Below, piece by piece: positions 1 through 10,755 of a stretch of 64,000 nucleotides of DNA. Under the pieces are notes generated by a model that worked only from the letters and a program-made list of their open reading frames with translations, did no database searches and was not told where the DNA came from. Source of the stretch: Symbiodinium natans (taxonomy: Eukaryota; Sar; Dinophyceae; Suessiales; Symbiodiniaceae); NCBI GenBank assembly GCA_905221605.1, contig CAJNDS010000551.1, positions 51,240 to 115,239 of the forward strand, written 5' to 3'. Every line of letters starts with the position of its first letter. The first letter of the stretch is position 1. Both the position numbers and the translations under genes were made by a program.

Positions 1-76
1 GCAACATCACGTGCCAGGATCGCAGCTCTGACTCCACCATGGGGATTTTTGAATCGGGAGTCTTCGATTAGGCCTG

Positions 77-208
77 CGTTGCAGGCCGGCTGGCGAGTGC
101 ATCATGCAGCCTGGGCGGGAACTCAGGGCACCGGCAGCTCCGCAGATGCGGAGCTGCCGGTACTCTCAGCGCCCGCCCAGGCTGCACGCATGAGGCCTGC
201 GCTTTTGC
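77..208. repeat. Long imperfect foldback (inverted repeat)
   Basis: The two halves pair over most of their length. The core is a perfect 14-bp stem, CCGGCAGCTCCGCA at 131-144, with a 2-nt loop and its complement at 147-160. Further out, GCAGCCTGGGCGGG (about 106-119) pairs with CCCGCCCAGGCTGC (about 171-184), and GCAGGCC near 80 pairs with GGCCTGC near 196. It lies directly upstream of the exon at 225-754. It could be a foldback element, a structured intron segment or a small-RNA hairpin; the sequence alone does not decide. Confidence 0.6.
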
Positions 209-224
209 GGATGATAACCAAAAG

Positions 225-754
225 GCTCAGTGCGTTGCAGTGGCTGCCACTGGTCGATGCACAAGAACATGCGATACTACTTCACCACGGAAGAAGCGCC
301 TGTTACCAAGACAGCAGAGGAGGTGAAGAAACAATACGAAACAGCGAGCAAGAAGAAGCTGTCTCACCAGGAGGTGGTAGAGAAGATGGTGGGGGAATTT
401 GTTGACGTGCAGATGGAGGTTCAGTGTGGCGTGGAAAGGGTCCGAACACTTGTGAACCTCCTGGCTAAGCAGGCCCTGAGGAACGAGCCGCTTTCCCAGA
501 AAGATTATTTGAATCTCCTGATAAAGGCGGAAGAGCAGAAGCACGAGCCTGGTTTCCAGGATCGCATTGCGCAGCTCCAAATGGCACTCAACGAGGCAGA
601 GTTGCGTGACAGTATGATGACCAACAGCTACGACCCCTTCAGAGACCACAAGGAGGCATTGGCCTCTTCCAAGTTGCCACCCGATGATCCTCATTGGCAA
701 AGCCTTCGGCAGCGCTTTAGATGTGCGGCTCAAACAAAGTTTCCGTCGAAGTGA
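225..754 (+). CDS. C-terminal exon of an unidentified protein (possible GTPase-associated helical domain)
   Basis: An open exon of about 175 codons ends in TGA at 752-754. A stop at 215-217 and an AG|G acceptor at 223-225 suggest that it starts at 225. It begins with a short metal-binding-like motif, CSGCHWSMHKNM (Cys-x2-Cys-His-x3-His). This is followed by a mostly helical, charged region that includes DYLNLLIKAEE and EPGFQDRIAQL. From memory this resembles the helical region that follows a P-loop GTPase domain in some AIG1-like proteins of fungi and animals, but the match is weak and no GTPase domain is visible in the window. Upstream exons would lie before position 1 or within the foldback region. 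The opposite-strand open frame 227-733 is a shadow. Confidence 0.45.
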
Positions 755-1449
755 GGGAGTGATCGGATGCTAAGGGATGCAGGCATCCTGTGTGCTGTGC
801 AGTTTTCTGAACAGCCTTCGTTTTGAGCACAGGCTTGGCACGCATGATTGGAATCTTTGTACAAAGCAGCATGGTTAGCAAAGAGTTGGCCCATCAGGGT
901 GACGGCAGAGATCGGCCATCATCTGATGACTCGGGGGTTACACGGATTCCCGCTGCAGGGATCAGACGTAGACACGTGCAGAAGATGGAGCAAGAAATGC
1001 AGGGGCTGACACAGCTGCTGCAGCAGAACTCTGTGGCTTGACCATGCATCTTTTCTGCTAGGATAGCTCTAGGAAGTACTGGCTGGCTCCTGCAGAGCAT
1101 GATTTCCCGCTCCCTTCTGTCGCCCAGGTACTTCAACCAGTTTGTGAAGTGCGTCTGGCCGGGAACATAGTTCGGCAAAACTGGGCTGCTGTCAAGGACC
1201 TGAACTTCATTTACATTGACAAGGAAACGATATCAGTTCCTCTCTACTATAATATACGGTATCATTTACTCTCTACTATCATATAAATATATACACATAT
1301 ATGATTGGTATCAGATGATTACCTGAGAGATAAGATGAAGTTCTCTTAGGAGCAACCGAGAAGGCAGCAGCTCCGACAAACTGGTCCAAAGCCCCGCGCC
1401 CCAGGTCGGGCCAGACGCGGTCCAGCTCTGCAGCGCAGGCAAGACGCAT

Positions 1450-1491
1450 GGGGTTTAGGGTTTAGGGTTTAGGGTTTAGGGTTTAGGGTTT
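1450..1491 (+). repeat. Telomere-type array (TTTAGGG)
   Basis: About six head-to-tail TTTAGGG units within otherwise non-repetitive sequence. Confidence 0.95.
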
Positions 1492-1499
1492 CATGTTGC

Positions 1500-1618
1500 A
1501 GGCTTGTGATCCCACGTAGGGATAACCTGAAGGTTACTGAGTACTTTTCAGTAGGGTACAGATGGTGTTAATCAGAGTTTCCCTAGGCTACTTGTAAGTT
1601 CCCATGAACCTGCAAGTG
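1500..1618. repeat. Short inverted-repeat element, family C (divergent copy)
   Basis: The right end carries GTAAGTTCCCATGAACCTGC, which matches the family C terminal motif (GTACCCATGAACCTCCAAGT). The left end is degraded (GCAGGCTTGTGATCCC). Internal TACTTTTCAGTAGGG also matches other copies. Confidence 0.5.
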
Positions 1619-2476
1619 AAATTTAGGGCTTGCTTGGTCTTGGAAGGTGGACATTCCTCGCGTCGCGCAGCTTGTGCCTGTAGTCTCCTTAGGAGGCATT
1701 TGTTTTTTGTGCATCTATGAAAACCAAGGGAATAACCGTTGGTTGTATATGACTCAAAAATGAGTATGTTGATGCAGAAAACCCAAGGGATTTGTTTTCA
1801 ATTCCTACATCTGTCTGTAGTTCCTACGACTATTTTTGTTTCTAACTGGGAAAGTCTAGGTACGACCGTGCTTGCCAGATCTGGCACCTGGGAGCCTACC
1901 GCTGCCCGAAGCTCACGACCTGGGTTTCGAGCCCGGTTGGCGCGCGCCTTGTTGAAGGATAGTTATTGCGTACTATTACTGTTCATGGTTTATTCCGCAT
2001 ACTATATATTTGTTTATGGTTATTATTCCCCATCCACAGTGGGGTTGTTATATTTTGAGGACAACTATCCGCATGGCGAGTGTCTCCGGACACCACAACA
2101 ATGCAGCGCTCTACTAATGCTACCGCTCTGGATAGGAGGACATGACAGCTAGGAGATAGGACAGGAACGCGGACAGATATGAGGAGGACAGAAGTGGCCC
2201 AAGCCGGCGATTGCACTGCAAAAGAATGGCCATATAGTCATAGCGGCCAGCAGACCTGTAACGGCCAGCAGGCCTCTCAGGCCGGCGATTGCGCCGAAAA
2301 ATGGTCGCCTCGTAATAGCGGCTAGCAGGCCTTTCAGGCTGGCCCCTTTCAGGCCGGCGAGCTTCTCAGGCCGGCGACTGCACCGCAAAACAGTGGCCAT
2401 ATAGTGAGGCAAACGTGCGTGAGGAACACGCATCCCAAACGAACTTCGGCAGCAACTGCAGTGACCGTCTCCTCTA

Positions 2477-3389
2477 CAGGGTGGGGCCCCTCAGTTATAA
2501 ATTGATTTATAACCTCTATAAATCAATTTATAATGTTCCTAACATAGTTTATAAGTTGTTAATTTCATGGTTTTGTTATAAAGTACTTGTTCAAGATATA
2601 AGTTAGTTATAAGTTTTTTGTGCCCAACTTATGAGTAACTTACACAACTTAGCTTTAAAAAACGTGTTTTCATGAGATCCATGCTCGAGACTGTCAGATA
2701 TAGGATTTTGCAAGGTTATAGGCTCGGAACGATTGTTTTTCAGGTTTTTCTTGTCTCGAGGAGTTTCCACAGCTGATGTTCCGGGCCGGGCCGTGTTTTG
2801 CGAAGCGTTTGGCTTGGCACGCATTCGGGTCACATTCGGACATATACACCGACACGTCGGGGACACATCCGGACACATCCGGACACACGGGGGACACATT
2901 GGCGACATGTGGTGCAAAAGTGGGCGGACACACAGGAAAACATCGGACACACTCCAAAAAATGGGGCGGACACACCGGACACATCGCGGACACATCGCGG
3001 ACACATCGGGTTTTCGACACACGCGGGGCACACGCGGACACATCGCGGACACATCCCCATATCCCAAGCGCATGCGCTAAACGTTTTGTGTCCTTGCCTG
3101 CAGCCGTTTCTCAGCCAGACAGCTTTCGTTTCTCCGCAACACCAACTTGCTTTGAGATGGCGTTGCAGGGCCAAGAGCACCTCTTCTTGAAGAGCGCCCA
3201 AAAACCTCTTCTTTTAACACATGGGCTCTGCATGATGATTTTTTACTACAAAAACAACATTTTGTAACTTATAAATCAACTTATCAGTTGGCTAACTAAC
3301 TTAGCAAACTTAGTGTATAAGTTAGTTATAAGTGCTCTAAATTACATATACGTATCTTAACTTATTTATAACTAAGGGGCCCCACCCTG
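2477..3389. mobile_element. 913-bp inverted-repeat DNA element with TA target duplication
   Basis: The left end starts CAGGGTGGGGCCCCTCAGTT and the right end is its near-perfect complement (AACTAAGGGGCCCCACCCTG), with the AT-rich repeat ATTTATAAC continuing inward on both sides. TA at 2475-2476 and TA at 3390-3391 flank it, as expected for Tc1/mariner-type insertion. Inner arms are rich in TTATAA and AACTTAT motifs. The centre holds a degenerate GGACACATC tandem array, and no transposase is visible. It is therefore best read as a non-autonomous (MITE-like) element. Family identity is inferred only from the TA duplication and the CAGGG terminus. Confidence 0.85.
2834..3060. repeat. Degenerate CGGACACATC tandem repeats
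   Basis: About 20 units of a roughly 10-bp motif (CGGACACATC, CGGACACACG and variants) fill the core of the inverted-repeat element. Open frames exist on both strands only because the repeat lacks stops; their products are low-complexity (DTSRTH or CVRDVSAMCP type), so they are not called as genes. Confidence 0.9.
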
Positions 3390-3391
3390 TA

Positions 3392-4046
3392 TTTCAGGCC
3401 GCGCAGCAGCGCACCACAAGTGACGGCCTTATGCTGGAGTGGCACGCCCAGGGCAGCTAAGCTCAGAGACGACAGCTTCGTTAAAACTTGAATCCCCAAC
3501 AGCTTGCCACAACAGAGGCTCCATCGGCGTAAGCCGTGCATCCCTAATCCTTGTAGTTTTCATAGGGCACCAAAAGTCGTTATTCGGAGGAGCCGAAAGT
3601 GCTGCCCCTGCCAATGAAACGACGTTTTAGGGCTCCGAAGAACTCCCCGGGCCCAGGCGAGAGCCCAAAGGTGCGAGCAGGCATAACTTGGAGCATCCCG
3701 ACGCCTTGACATTGCTTGGTCTATGATTAAACCCTAATCCCTAAACGATCTGCACCCAGGCTTCCCTCCAAGAAAAGTGGATTGAGGTTGTTGTATAGTG
3801 CCGCAAGACAAGGCGAATCTGCTTTGCCGCCTTGCAACTTCTAGCCGTAGTAGAATGGGTCTGACCAGCGCACAGGGTGGGGATGAAAGAACCGCTTTTT
3901 TGTGAATAGTCATATTCATTGTCTTTTGTTGTTTATGACAATATTTTCATTACCATCTTCCTTTAAGGTTTAGATGTTTCGGGTTCATGGGTTAGGGCCT
4001 TTTTGTGGTGGAAAGTGCTTGGAGTTGCAGATGCCTGCCGAATGAG
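3392..4046. other. Stretch without a recognised gene
   Basis: No coding similarity was recognised. The N-terminal (antenna) half of the cryptochrome gene that follows should lie upstream of 4047, but no photolyase N-terminal motif was found here. Confidence 0.4.
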
Positions 4047-7000
4047 GATCTGCCATATGCGGAAGAGCTGCCAGAACCCGCCTCCTGCAAGGAGTTCTTC
4101 GGGGGGTTTAGGGTTTAGGGTTTAGGATTTAGGGCTGCCAGAACCCGCCTCCCGCAAGGAGTTCTTCGGGGGGGAGGCACTGGCTTTGGAGCGGCTGTCA
4201 GACTACGTGTGGAAGACTGACTTCCAGTTGCTTGGTTGAAGCAATTCAGGGATGTCCTAGGCAATCAAGGTTTTTTGCAGCTTGCTTTGTCTCAGGGTGT
4301 GCATTTCCAAGCAGAGTTTTTGCTTGCAACCATAGTTAGCAAAAGTATCCCTAAACCCCAAACCCTAAACCCTAACCCATGTATGGTTTGATCGCCCATC
4401 CCTAAACCCTGAACACTGAACACCCTAAACCCTAAAGGTACACGTTGCACTCAGACCGCCTCAAACACTTTGGCGAGTACTATGCGTCGAAACTGGGGCC
4501 ATGGATAGCACACGGCTGCCTCTCACCGCGCAAGGCTACTAATTGCTTAAGAACCCCGAAAAAATGAAGATATTCTTCCTTGTTAAGGGTAATATAGGGT
4601 TTCTTCTAGTTTTATTCTTTTGGGGTTCTGGAGCAAATAGTAGAAGGTGTGCTTCTTAGGGTCGAGGGTTTAGGTTTTGAGGTTTGGGGTTTGGAGTTTA
4701 GGTTTTGAGGTTTGGGGTTTTGGGTTTTGGGTTTGGGGTTTTGGGGTTTCGGGTTTACAAGAAAAGCTAGTGTAGGAAGCCCTGATCATTTTCCAGTAGG
4801 AGACAATGGTTGGAGAAATATACCTTCTTGTGAACCCCTATAAACCCTAAACCTGAAACCCTGAGCCCTAGACCCTAAACCCTAAACCCTAAACCCTAAA
4901 CCCTAAACCCTAAACCCTAAACCCATTGTTGTGCAGGTGTTTGAAGAGGTCCGCCGCTTTGAGTCTGACTCCCCGGGCGCGCCTCACACGCAGCGTTTGG
5001 CAGTTGAGCTGACGTGGCGGGATTTCTTCCGATTCCTGTCCGGGAAGCATGGCATCCCTTCTGCAGTGAATACCCCGAAAAATCCTCCCAAAGTTAAACA
5101 AATTCCTAAACCCTTGAATCCCAAACGTGGAGCCGTGAGTTGTGTGCAGATGTGTGCAGCTGAGGCAACAGCATCTTCCGCCAAGGCGGCCTCAAGGGCT
5201 ACAAGAGGAACCTTTCTGCTTCTTAGTACGGACTTGTGTGGAGAACTGTAGGTCCCAGAGCGTTCCCTACTTAAACGGTCTTTCAAATACCTAAAACCCC
5301 TAGTTCCCTTAAAAAGAATCCTTAGCTAATCACTCAGATTTATGAGAAGGGGTATAAGATACTCATTTCCTTACTTCCTCATTCTGAGAACTTGAAGGCT
5401 CATGGGTACTTAGAGAAGTAGGGTCAGAAGAATCCGACATACGGTGTTATAGCCAATTCCAACTATACTGGCCCTGCTTGCAGCCCTACTTCTAAGTTCC
5501 CTAAGCCCTAAACCCTAAACCCAGAACCCTAAACCCTAAATCCCTAGACCAACAAAGTAGCCATGAGCCTGCAAGCAAGGAACTGGAAGCAGGACGTCCG
5601 GCTCTTCAACCTCTGGTCCGAAGGTCGGACAGGCGCCTCGGGAAGGAGCCGGCTGAATCACCCTAAACCCTAAACCCTAAACCCTAAACCCTAAACCCTA
5701 AACCCTAAACCCTAAACCCTAAACCCTAAACCCTAAACCCTAAACCCTAAACCCTAAACCCTAAACCGACCCTATGTGACGAAACCCTCAACCCTGCATG
5801 ACTAAGCCCTAAACCCTAAACCCTGAAATACTGAACCCTAAAGCCGAAATTTCTGAACCTTGAACCCTAAACCCTGATTCCGAGACTCTCAACCTTGTAC
5901 ATTGACGTGTGCACGGCATGAGTGTATACCTTTATATGTTCCATGTATAGGCATAGTGTATATGTTTCTGTGTCTGTCTTAACGGTGTAGAATATAGTAT
6001 GTATGCACATGCTAGTGTACGTACGAACATACATCGATGCGCTCCCCCACCGCCGTGCACGTTCTGTTGCAGCACTCGGCCCTGCGCGCAGGCTATCCGC
6101 TAGTGGACGCCTGCATGCGTGAGTTGCAGTCCACCGGCCTGCCTTCCAACCAAGCGCGGCTGAACGCGGCATCTTTCCTCGCCTGCAGCATGAGCTTTGA
6201 CTGGAGGTGGGTCCACCTGGTTTCCCTGCAACCCCTAAACCCTTAAAAAGTAATTTAGGTTATACCACCCCGCCCCCTAGAAATAGAATGGAGGTCTTGA
6301 AGTCCCCGAAGCAATGTAGAATTGGCTCTGTAGCCGACTGTGTTGTGGGGAGAGAGCTGGCGGATGGCAGGCGCGGTGCGGATTGGTTTGAGAGCCATCT
6401 GTTGGACTACGAACCTGGGCAGCGGCAGCTACTGTCAGAACCGTTAGGGTTCAGGTTTAGCGTTTAGGGTTTAGGGTTTCCCCAACCGCCCCCCCCCCCC
6501 CCCCCCCCGAAATGTCGACCCCATGATTGGAACGTTATCTCCAATGATGACTGAGCGTCGCCCGGTCCTTATGTTCAGGGGTTGGGCTTACCACATCGTC
6601 CGTACGGACAGCACCCACGCCCAGAGCGCGCTTGGACGGTTTTTCGCGAGCCATATTCATGTTACTGCAGGGCCTACCACCCGAGATCATACGAGGAACA
6701 TTGGTTTTTCGCTATTTCCCCCTGAGCTTTGGGCTTGGGATGGTTTGGAGGGTCGGATCTACAGTGCCCCCTATCTGGCCCTCAGTTGACAGGGCCGAAG
6801 GTATTTCAAGAAGCTGCAAGGTGTTAGGGCATACAGGCCTTGGTGCTTGGGGTTTAGAGATCAGGGTGTTGATCTGCAGTGCAGCCCTTCGCGTTGTGCA
6901 CCTTTCCCAATCTTGAACTCCTCGCCCCGATGTGTTGTCCGAGGACGTTACATCCAACTGGGGAAACTGGGTTCGGTGTGCTGGCCTCACCGAAGGGCGT

Positions 7001-8390
7001 TTGGACTCTTTCAACGTGGTGCCTGAGCTGCCTTGTGCGCGCACACGTGCGACCTCGAACATGCGAGTTGGGCCTGCATATCCGCACTGCACATGGCACG
7101 TTTTTATGCACCGACACAAGTCATACAGATGCAACCGATTGTCGCAGAGCAAGGCTACCTGGCTCTCACATCCTGTGCCGTTATGGTTCCGCAGTCGCTG
7201 TTTTGTAAAGTGATATGGCCTGGCATCACATGATTGGTGGCTTGGTGGCTCGACACATAGGAGGACCCAGCAAGCATGTTCGCAAGCTATCAGTAGCATG
7301 TCTTGTAACAGGTCCGTTGGGCACGCTTTCGGTCTTGTAGAGCATCTCCATGTCCTGACCAATCCCGATGATACTCCCTTGCAAGCATGTGATCAGAGCA
7401 TCGGAAAAGCCAACCAACCTATACGATTGGCCACAAAGAGCTGCAGGTAGAAGCTTGCGGTGTAAGGTTGGGGGGGGGGGGGGGGGGGGCTGGGAGGGGC
7501 TAGTATACAGGGTTGTAGTAGTAGAACCCATGAGCTGATAGGGTTTAGGGGTTAGGGATTGCCCATTTGCGTTAGTCAAACCCTGAGGTAAAGCAGTCGC
7601 AGAAGCTGGACCCCGACGGGGTGTACCTGAAGCGCTGGCTGCCCGAGTTGGAGCAGGTCCAGAAAAGTGCGGAATCACACGACCCGCACTTGGAGGTTCA
7701 TGGACTTAGGGTGCTTACAGCCCTACTTAGAAGTACCCGTGAACCTCCAACCAACCCCTAGAAGCACCCAAGAACTTGAGGGTTGTTGCAAGTAGGGTTT
7801 CAGTTCAGCGGTTTCAACTCAAGGGAGTTTAGCTTTTTTGGCAAAAAGGATTTCAGCTCAACGGTTTAATTTCAAGGCAGACTAGGTTTTTTTGGTATTT
7901 CACAGCAAGGGGGCCTCAGTTCAGCTGCTGACAAGACTGTGGCCTGAAGGTTGCCGCCCCTCTGATTCACGAGCCGCCCGGTCCCAAGCACACCGATCCC
8001 GCTCCAGCTTTCCGCAGCGGGTTGGGTTTGGTTTCAGGGAGTTTGGCGCTTTCAGAACAGAGCTATGTCTGTCAAAGAAGGCTCCCGAAAAATGGATCTC
8101 AGCTTGCGGCAGTGTTCCGAACCTAAACAAACCTAGCCAAACCTTTCGAAGAACCGAAAGACCCTCAAAAAGCCTAAATCAACCGAAGCCTGAGGTGGCT
8201 CATGACCGCCGAGGAGGCTTCTGAATTGGGTGCATCCGCCTACCCGGCTCCCTGCATTGACCCCACCTTCTTCGAGGGCCGCCACGGACCTCGTCAGGGG
8301 GCTGCCAGGATTCCACCGGAGAGGTACAAGCTGGACGAAAAAGAGCTTAGCAGAGCGGCCAGAGCGGCCCATTTCAGCTCGAGTGTGTAG
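4047..8390 (+). CDS. DASH-type cryptochrome/photolyase, FAD-binding C-terminal half, multi-exon
   Basis: DASH cryptochromes bind FAD and repair cyclobutane dimers or sense blue light. Exons found: 4047-4091, 4159-4229 ([16 protein letters not shown]), 4438-4534 ([16 protein letters not shown]), 4937-5051 ([18 protein letters not shown]), 5165-5207 ([14 protein letters not shown]), 5580-5632 ([11 protein letters not shown]), 6092-6206 ([26 protein letters not shown]), 6371 to about 6415 ([14 protein letters not shown]), 6944-7018 ([12 protein letters not shown]), 7588-7685 ([18 protein letters not shown]) and 8195-8390 ([20 protein letters not shown], then stop). The GADWFES, SNWGNW and YPAPCID blocks are characteristic of the DASH clade. 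Reading phase is continuous across nearly all joins, using GC donors (5052, 5633, 7686), GA donors (4092, 5208) and GT donors (6207, 7019). The donor after the exon near 6415 is unclear. The N-terminal antenna domain was not found, so the 5' part is missing from this annotation. Introns hold telomere-type arrays and inverted-repeat elements. Confidence 0.92.
4067..4173 (+). repeat. 40-bp coding duplication flanking telomere-type filler (newborn intron)
   Basis: Positions 4067-4106 and 4134-4173 are the same 40 bp of cryptochrome coding sequence with one mismatch (CTCCTGCAAG versus CTCCCGCAAG). Between them lie 27 bp (4107-4133) of nearly pure TTTAGGG repeat. AAG|GAG in the first copy acts as a GA donor (4092) and AAG|GAG in the second copy as an AG|G acceptor (4159). 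Removing 4092-4158 restores one uninterrupted copy of the coding segment. Confidence 0.85.
4533..4641. mobile_element. Short inverted-repeat element, family D, in cryptochrome intron
   Basis: The left end is CTACTAATTGCTTAAGAACC and the right end GGTTCTGGAGCAAATAGTAG. These are the same ends as the copies at 56420 and 37408. AAGG occurs next to both ends. The left end coincides with the exon end (AAG|GC donor at 4535), so this element may have created or enlarged the intron 4535-4936. Confidence 0.75.
4866..4925 (-). repeat. Telomere-type array (CCCTAAA)
   Basis: About eight CCCTAAA units end 11 bases before the acceptor of the cryptochrome exon at 4937. Confidence 0.95.
5389..5505. repeat. 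Inverted-repeat element, family C, in cryptochrome intron
   Basis: It begins with ACTTGAAGGCTCATGGGTAC and ends in GCCCTACTTCTAAGTTCCC. It lies in the intron between the exons at 5165 and 5580. Confidence 0.6.
5662..5766 (-). repeat. Telomere-type array (CCCTAAA)
   Basis: About 15 perfect CCCTAAA units in the cryptochrome intron 5633-6091. Confidence 0.95.
6489..6508. repeat. Poly-C tract, 20 bases
   Basis: Uninterrupted C20 within a cryptochrome intron, after a degenerate TTTAGGG run. Confidence 0.95.
7470..7489. repeat. Poly-G tract, about 20 bases
   Basis: G homopolymer in the cryptochrome intron 7019-7587. Confidence 0.95.
7688..7760. mobile_element. Inverted-repeat element, family C, at a cryptochrome donor site
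   Basis: The left terminus ACTTGGAGGTTCATGG starts 2 bases after the exon end at 7685, so the intron begins with GC followed by the element. The right terminus is GTACCCGTGAACCTCCAACC. Position and termini fit an element that brought its own intron end. Confidence 0.65.
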
Positions 8391-9300
8391 TTTTGACAGG
8401 TTAGATGGTGATCATGTAGCATGTACGGGGTAAATGTTTATATACATACATATATATATTATATTATATGTATGTATACATATTTCGACTCCTGAAATAT
8501 TGGGTTTTACCTTAGGAGACAAGGAGGTAGATGATATAGTGTAGGGTTTCAGTTTCGCGGATTGAAGTGAAAGGGAGGACAGCACTGTGAAACCCTAAAC
8601 CCTAATTAAGCCCTAAGCCCCAAACCGTTGCTTATAGGCTCAGGGGTCAGGAGATGGACGTTGGGACAAGTCAACGGATGCAACTTCCACATGGCATGCC
8701 AAGTGTAACATGGACATGCAGCTTGCTTGAAATCGCAAGTGCGAACTAGGGGTAGAGTTTAGGGTCTAGGGCGCAGGGATGAAGGTTTGGGGTTAGGGCT
8801 TAGGGTTTAGAACGCTGAAACCCTATGGAGGCAAGCGTCTTTCTGGAGTTTGCACGTCTGTAACCTTCGCCGGCACTGCACCTCTACACCGCTGCATCCC
8901 AGCTCTGCCAGGGGAACGGAAAGAGCACACAAATCAGCCATGCGTCCCTGCCCTGAGTAGCAGACAGCCGCCCAACAAAGCTTGCACATCCCACGTGGAT
9001 CGGTCGGCCCTTGGGCCTCACAGACTCACCCAGCCCCACCTTCAACAAGCCTCCGGAATAGAGCACTTTATCCCACGGCTTCGTGATTCTGTGGTCTCCA
9101 GTGGTCTCCATACCACACTGAGACGCCGCAGCCTCAGCTGAGACAACGTTCAGCGAAGGGCACCCCAACTCAATCCCAAACCCTTCAAACCCTGTAAGCC
9201 CCAGTAACCCTACCAAGCCTGCACGCCTTAGAAACACCCCGAACCTGCCCAACCATGCACGACCTCTGGCCCTGTAAGCCCTAATAGAGTCCTATAAACC
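8391..9300. other. Intergenic stretch after cryptochrome
   Basis: Holds a TA/GTAT-rich patch (8440-8482), scattered single telomere-type heptamers and sequence in which no protein family was recognised. The open frame 8884-9252 on the minus strand has no recognisable content. Confidence 0.4.
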
Positions 9301-9460
9301 CTGAACCCCTTAAACCCTTAAACCCTTAAACCCTTAAACCCTAAAACCCTAAAACCCTAAAACCCTCAAACCCTAAAACCCTACAACCCTAAAACCCTAA
9401 AACCCTAAAACCCTCAAACCCTAAAACCCTACAACCCTAAAACCCTAAAACCCTAAAACC
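9297..9460 (-). repeat. Degenerate octamer array (ACCCTAAA)
   Basis: Units are mainly 8 bp (AAACCCTA with an extra A) rather than 7 bp, including variants ACCCTCAA and ACCCTACA in a repeating higher-order pattern. Confidence 0.85.
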
Positions 9461-9548
9461 CCCAACTCCAATTCGATGCCTTGCGTGCAAGCCCAGGATG
9501 GATCCAGATCCTCGCACAGAAGATGCCCCTGAAGCTGCTACATGGGGC

Positions 9549-9640
9549 TAGGGTTTAGGGTTTAGGGTTTAGGGTTTAGGGTTTAGGGTTTAGGGTTTAG
9601 GGTTTAGGGTTTAGGGTTTAGGGTTTAGGGTTTAGGGTTT
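9549..9640 (+). repeat. Telomere-type array (TTTAGGG)
   Basis: About 13 TTTAGGG units followed by degenerate G-rich sequence to about 9880. Confidence 0.95.
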
Positions 9641-9949
9641 GAGGTTTAGGCTTTAGGGTTTAGAGTTTCGGGCTTACAGGGTGTTATAGGGGCTTATACA
9701 GGGTCTTATGGGGGTTTGATGGGGTGTTTGAAGGTTTCCAGGGTTTTAGCGGTTTAGGGCTCGCAGGATTCAGGGTTCACGGTTTATAGCATTTATAGGC
9801 TTAGAGGTTTTACATGCAGTCTGGGGCTTGTAGGGCTTGCGTGTTTGCTTCGGGTTTAGGGTTTGCAGAGCCTGTGCTATGAGGTTAGGGCTCCTGTTGA
9901 AGATGACTTCGAGACTCAGAGTGTTGTGCAGGATTGTTTTGACTGAATG

Positions 9950-10110
9950 AGAGACGAGAGAGAGAGAGAGAGAGTGTCAGGTCGGGAGAGAGGCACAGAG
10001 ATGCCCTAAAGCCGAAGCCAGAAGAAAGCACCTCAACTTAAACCCTGAACCCCCAACCCCCGGAAAAAAGGGAAAGAGAGCGAGGGAGAGAGACAGCGAG
10101 AGAGCGAAAG
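9950..10110. repeat. GA-rich simple sequence
   Basis: (GA)n at about 9950-9974 and purine-rich GAGAGA runs at 10070-10110. Confidence 0.85.
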
Positions 10111-10755
10111 AGACAATCAAGCCAGAGATGCACTGATCCGCAAGAGCCGCAGCACCCCACGCGTCCAAGGTCAAAGAGCACTTCACCCTCCGGAAACTCC
10201 AGGAGAGGGCTTGCGCCCCAGGAGACGAGCCTTAGGCCTTAGGGTTAAAACGCGGGTTTTGGGGTTGTAGTTAGGGTTTAGGGGCTTTGGAGCATCATTC
10301 CCGTGTTACGAACCTCCGAGTCAGAGAATGCGTAGCAGCCCTGCCTGCAAGCCTCCACATTTGCCACTTGAACTCCCCAAGCTTCAACTTCCTAATCCTA
10401 AACTCATACCGACCCGAGGGGTATCAGGGGGAGGAGATATGCAAGGGGAAGGGTCTAGAACCCCAAATGCGGATTTATTCCACCAGGGTTGCTACCCCTA
10501 CAGGAAAACATCCCTAAGCCAGGGTTTAGGGTGTAAAGCCCTTGTGTCAGGCGAAGCTATCAATACGAATGCCTTAAGGCCCTAAACCCGAAAATGGCCC
10601 TAAAACCTGCCCCATGCCTAAGACAGAACACCCCAAATGGTGTCTACGCAAGCTGTATCGAAGGCAGAGCTTCCTAATTCCTAAACCCTAAACCTTAAAA
10701 CCCTAAACCCTAAACCCTTGCAGAGTTGAGCGTGCTCTTCCCCCAGACGTTCCGA

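Larger units (their letters stand above)
755..2474. other. Mostly non-coding; two possible short exons
   Basis: An open stretch at about 893-1041 encodes a charged, glutamine-rich segment (HVQKMEQEMQGLTQLLQQNS) that could be a coiled-coil exon. A second possible exon follows an AG|G acceptor near 1128 and reads to about 1230 (contains NIVRQNWAAVKDLNFIYIDK). Neither could be assigned to a family. The rest is AT-rich sequence around 1230-1320, a short telomere-type array, one copy of repeat family C and sequence in which nothing was recognised. Confidence 0.3.

Noticed and set aside
227-733. Minus-strand open frame of 168 codons.
   Set aside because: Antisense shadow of the + strand exon; no family features, whereas the + strand frame has a C/H motif and exon-like boundaries.
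1895-1945. tRNA-like B-box (GGTTTCGAGCC) suggesting a tRNA or SINE; a similar GGTTCGAGTC at 47276.
   Set aside because: No cloverleaf, A-box or acceptor stem could be built around either.
2603-3267. Six overlapping open frames on both strands (up to 163 codons).
   Set aside because: All read through the GGACACATC tandem array and give low-complexity products; they exist because the repeat lacks stops.
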